From Paenibacillus pabuli (lineage in GTDB: Bacteria; Bacillota; Bacilli; Paenibacillales; Paenibacillaceae): DNA of 64,000 nt. The notes under the pieces were generated by a model. That model was given only the letters and a program-made list of their open reading frames with translations, had not been told where the DNA came from and searched no databases. The stretch covers positions 4,154,001 through 4,218,000 of the forward strand of contig NZ_CP073714.1 of NCBI RefSeq assembly GCF_023101145.1. The letters are read 5' to 3'. The first letter of the stretch is position 1. Each line of letters starts with the position of its first letter. This document shows positions 62,220 to 64,000 of the stretch, one piece after another. The position numbers and the translations under genes were made by a program.

Positions 62220-63503
62220 TTAATCGACATAGCCGAATCCCAGAATCGTGAACCGTTTATCCTCATGCCCGTCTGCCATCTCGATTTCGACCCTGTGCTC
62301 ACTGACGTGCTTCTCATTAATCAGGAGCATGGCATGACAGCGTGTCCAGTTCACTTCATGCGGATCGGCTTGTTTGACGAAGACGCCATCCACTTTAATC
62401 CGGGCTGTTCCAAATTCGTCGCTTCCGGAATCTTTGAAGATGATTAGAAGACGCTTGCACCGCAAATGCAGCTTGAAGCTTTTTGCTTCCCCCGGGTTTT
62501 CACCGGTATTCATCCAATTATTCGGAAAGATAGGCGTGGCATAATCATGATCGTGCATCTCGGCCATCTGCAGATCGGCATCCGTGTGTCCGAAAGAACC
62601 ATGATCGATCCTGGCAACCAGGTCAGCGTTCTTCCGATCCAGCAATTGGACACGGACGAAATCGTCTCCGATCAGAGGTGGTTTGCTCAGGTCATGATCA
62701 TTCGGGTCCAGTTCAGAACGATCCACTACATCTAGCAGGTGACCTAATGCATCGGCCATCATCTGATGACCCAAGTTGGTTGGATGATAAATATCATGGA
62801 AATATTGTTCTTTCGATACGACGTTACCTTCGCCTTTGGTCTTGCGAAATTGCTCTACCAGAGCATCCTTCATGCTCACCATGGGCAGATCATAATGGAG
62901 GCCTACCGGAGATAGACGGTCCTGAAGATTCCAGTCGTTCTCAAAAACGCTGAACAGCAGAATGACTGCAGGCTTGTTATCTGCAGATAGCGCTTTCAAT
63001 ACTAAGCTTTCGTAACAGTTCCCTCGTGTCTCATCATCAGCGTCGTTTACTGCAAATTCAATGATGACGATATCCGGCTGAATCGAGCCTTCGCCAAGTA
63101 CATCCCTTTCGTAACGAATGACTCCCAATTCGGAAGGCGTTCCACCTAATCCAGCTTTGACCAGCTGGATGCAGCTTCCATCCGAAGGAGCGAACATCTC
63201 CTTAAACCGGTCATACGAGCGATAGGCGTAGCTGCGGAGATGAATCGGTGCCGCACCAGCGCCATGGGTAATGGAACCTCCAATGTAAGCTATCACTACA
63301 GGGTTGCCTTGTTTGGCTTTCTCAATGGCTCGTTTCAGTCTGACATTGTTCCCTTTGTGTAAAAGGGATCGACCAATGATGTCGAGATAGCCCGGAGAGC
63401 TATAATCGAACTCTGTCTCGTAAGCCGACTCCTTTACTCCAATTGGATCGCGCGGTGCAGCTGTTCCTTGGGTATCTTCTACGTCTCTTGCATCGTCAAG
63501 CAT
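62220..63503 (-). CDS. SGNH/GDSL-family esterase
   Basis: A 427-residue protein with an N-terminal acidic leader, an SGNH hydrolase domain (about 65-260) and a C-terminal beta-sandwich. Motifs are S77 in YIGGSITHG, a glycine block GLGGTPSELG, N in EFAVNDAD and the DxxH pair in DIYHPTNLGH. Similar proteins deacetylate xylo-oligosaccharides. No signal peptide is visible. ATG 63503 has only a distant site, 16 bases away, so translation may be weak. It is the first gene of a three-esterase operon divergent from GH8. Confidence 0.82.
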   Translation of the reverse strand: MLDDARDVEDTQGTAAPRDPIGVKESAYETEFDYSSPGYLDIIGRSLLHKGNNVRLKRAIEKAKQGNPVVIAYIGGSITHGAGAAPIHLRSYAYRSYDRFKEMFAPSDGSCIQLVKAGLGGTPSELGVIRYERDVLGEGSIQPDIVIIEFAVNDADDETRGNCYESLVLKALSADNKPAVILLFSVFENDWNLQDRLSPVGLHYDLPMVSMKDALVEQFRKTKGEGNVVSKEQYFHDIYHPTNLGHQMMADALGHLLDVVDRSELDPNDHDLSKPPLIGDDFVRVQLLDRKNADLVARIDHGSFGHTDADLQMAEMHDHDYATPIFPNNWMNTGENPGEAKSFKLHLRCKRLLIIFKDSGSDEFGTARIKVDGVFVKQADPHEVNWTRCHAMLLINEKHVSEHRVEIEMADGHEDKRFTILGFGYVD

Positions 63504-63544
63504 GATACAGTATCACCATCCTTCCTGCGTTAATTTACACTCCC

Positions 63545-63580
63545 ATAAACATGCGGAAGGAACCCAAATGGCATGTTTAT
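63545..63580. promoter_or_regulatory. Perfect inverted repeat between the esterase operon and GH8
   Basis: ATAAACATGC (63545-63554) and GCATGTTTAT (63571-63580) are perfect ten-base complements around a 16-base centre. It lies 42 bases upstream of the SGNH esterase start. It may be a repressor site or a leader hairpin. Confidence 0.6.
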
Positions 63581-63716
63581 TTCAATCGGTTCCCTCTTTT
63601 TCGAGTGTAACACTTACATAATTTAACAGACACCTGATAAAGTATAGGATTTTCCTAAATATATCATTTGGATTTATGTATGATAACGGAAAAATGAGAA
63701 CACCTATGATTTTTAA

Positions 63717-63756
63717 TGTAAACGCTTTAATTTAAGTACATTTGCCGTGATATAAT
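63717..63756 (+). promoter_or_regulatory. cre site and extended -10 promoter of the GH8 gene
   Basis: TGTAAACGCTTTAA (63717-63730) matches the cre consensus at 13 of 14 positions. It overlaps the place of the -35 box of an extended -10, TGATATAAT (63748-63756). The start codon is 34 bases downstream of the -10. CcpA binding would block polymerase. Confidence 0.65.
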
Positions 63757-63789
63757 TGGATTAACCAATGCATCTAAGGAGGAAAGCCA

Positions 63790-64000
63790 ATGAATATTAC
63801 GGGTCAAGGTGCTTATGATACCGGTACATATACCAATCTGTTTCAAAAGTCAGGTTATGATGAACATGAGATCAACGCAAAGCTGGAGGACACTTGGAAC
63901 GAGCTCTTCTATGGAGACGAAAATACCCGAATCTATTATCCGATGGGTGAGGACAAAGGCTATTTACTCGACACTGGTAATAACGATGTTCGCTCCGAAG
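63790..64000 (+). CDS. GH8 reducing-end xylose-releasing exo-oligoxylanase, 5' part only
   Basis: Seventy residues from ATG 63790 are visible before the window ends. They match the start of the Rex-type GH8 enzyme of Bacillus halodurans: TGTYTNLFQKSGYDEHEI, then YYPMGEDKGYLLDTGNNDVR, ending in E70, which corresponds to the general acid E70 of that enzyme. The enzyme trims xylose from the reducing end of xylo-oligosaccharides inside the cell. AAGGAGG is seven bases before the start. It is transcribed away from the esterase operon, with a cre-controlled promoter. Confidence 0.88.
   Translation, partial: MNITGQGAYDTGTYTNLFQKSGYDEHEINAKLEDTWNELFYGDENTRIYYPMGEDKGYLLDTGNNDVRSE

Noticed and set aside
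1..64000. CRISPR arrays, rRNA genes and intact insertion sequences.
   Set aside because: Searched by eye; no regular spaced repeats, rRNA landmarks or transposase motifs were found.

Overview
The window reads as chromosomal DNA of a soil or plant-associated Gram-positive of the Bacillota, most likely Paenibacillus or a close relative. The reasons are AGGAGG-type ribosome binding sites, catabolite-responsive (cre) elements, a class III fructose-1,6-bisphosphatase, DUF3231 and WGxxGxxG proteins, LplABC-type sugar importers, large membrane AraC regulators and a dense set of xylan-degrading enzymes. Species assignment is inference. No rRNA, tRNA, CRISPR array or intact insertion sequence was seen.

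Region 1 (1-10.4 kb, minus strand) is a long catabolic operon. In transcription order it holds a class I aminotransferase, a Ugp/Mal-type importer (two permeases and a lipoprotein), an alkaline-phosphatase-superfamily phosphodiesterase, an M20 peptidase, an HpcH/HpaI aldolase, and the phosphonate-type PhnD (frameshifted) and PhnC (cut by the window edge). A DeoR regulator lies upstream and a perfect inverted repeat lies in the operon leader. The mixture points to an organophosphorus or acylated amino-acid substrate that I cannot name.

Region 2 (10.6-23.1 kb) has an inositol-phosphatase-like gene, a GrpB-family gene and a cytosolic polysaccharide-deacetylase-like gene. These are followed by an amino-sugar or glycoside locus: ROK regulator, NagB-like deaminase, ROK kinase, GH4, GH3 and an LplBCA-type importer.

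Region 3 (23.1-35.4 kb) is mixed housekeeping and accessory DNA. It contains a remnant of a FAD monooxygenase, an alpha/beta hydrolase, DUF2239 with a striking operator-promoter, a LOG-family gene divergent from a WYL regulator, fbp, MarR, GlsB-like, DUF3231, WGxxGxxG, a broken MFS gene and a SUKH-like gene. Two copies of a roughly 100-bp structured repeat lie 3' of the MarR and SUKH-like genes.

Region 4 (35.4-64 kb) is a xylan-utilisation island. It encodes a secreted GH30 glucuronoxylanase, and an operon of three Weimberg-pathway enzymes (FAH-family dehydratase, 2-oxoglutarate semialdehyde dehydrogenase, YjhG-type xylonate dehydratase) ending in a GH43 xylosidase. It also has a second GH43, two AraC regulators, two more importers, a GH95 enzyme, a YesM-like membrane AraC regulator, three esterases, a GH11 xylanase stub and the start of a GH8 exo-oligoxylanase. 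Four cre sites suggest CcpA control. The likely flow is extracellular xylan cutting, uptake of decorated oligosaccharides, intracellular deacetylation and trimming, and xylose oxidation through xylonate to 2-oxoglutarate. None of the four sugar importers carries an ATPase gene, so they probably share an MsmX-type ATPase encoded elsewhere.
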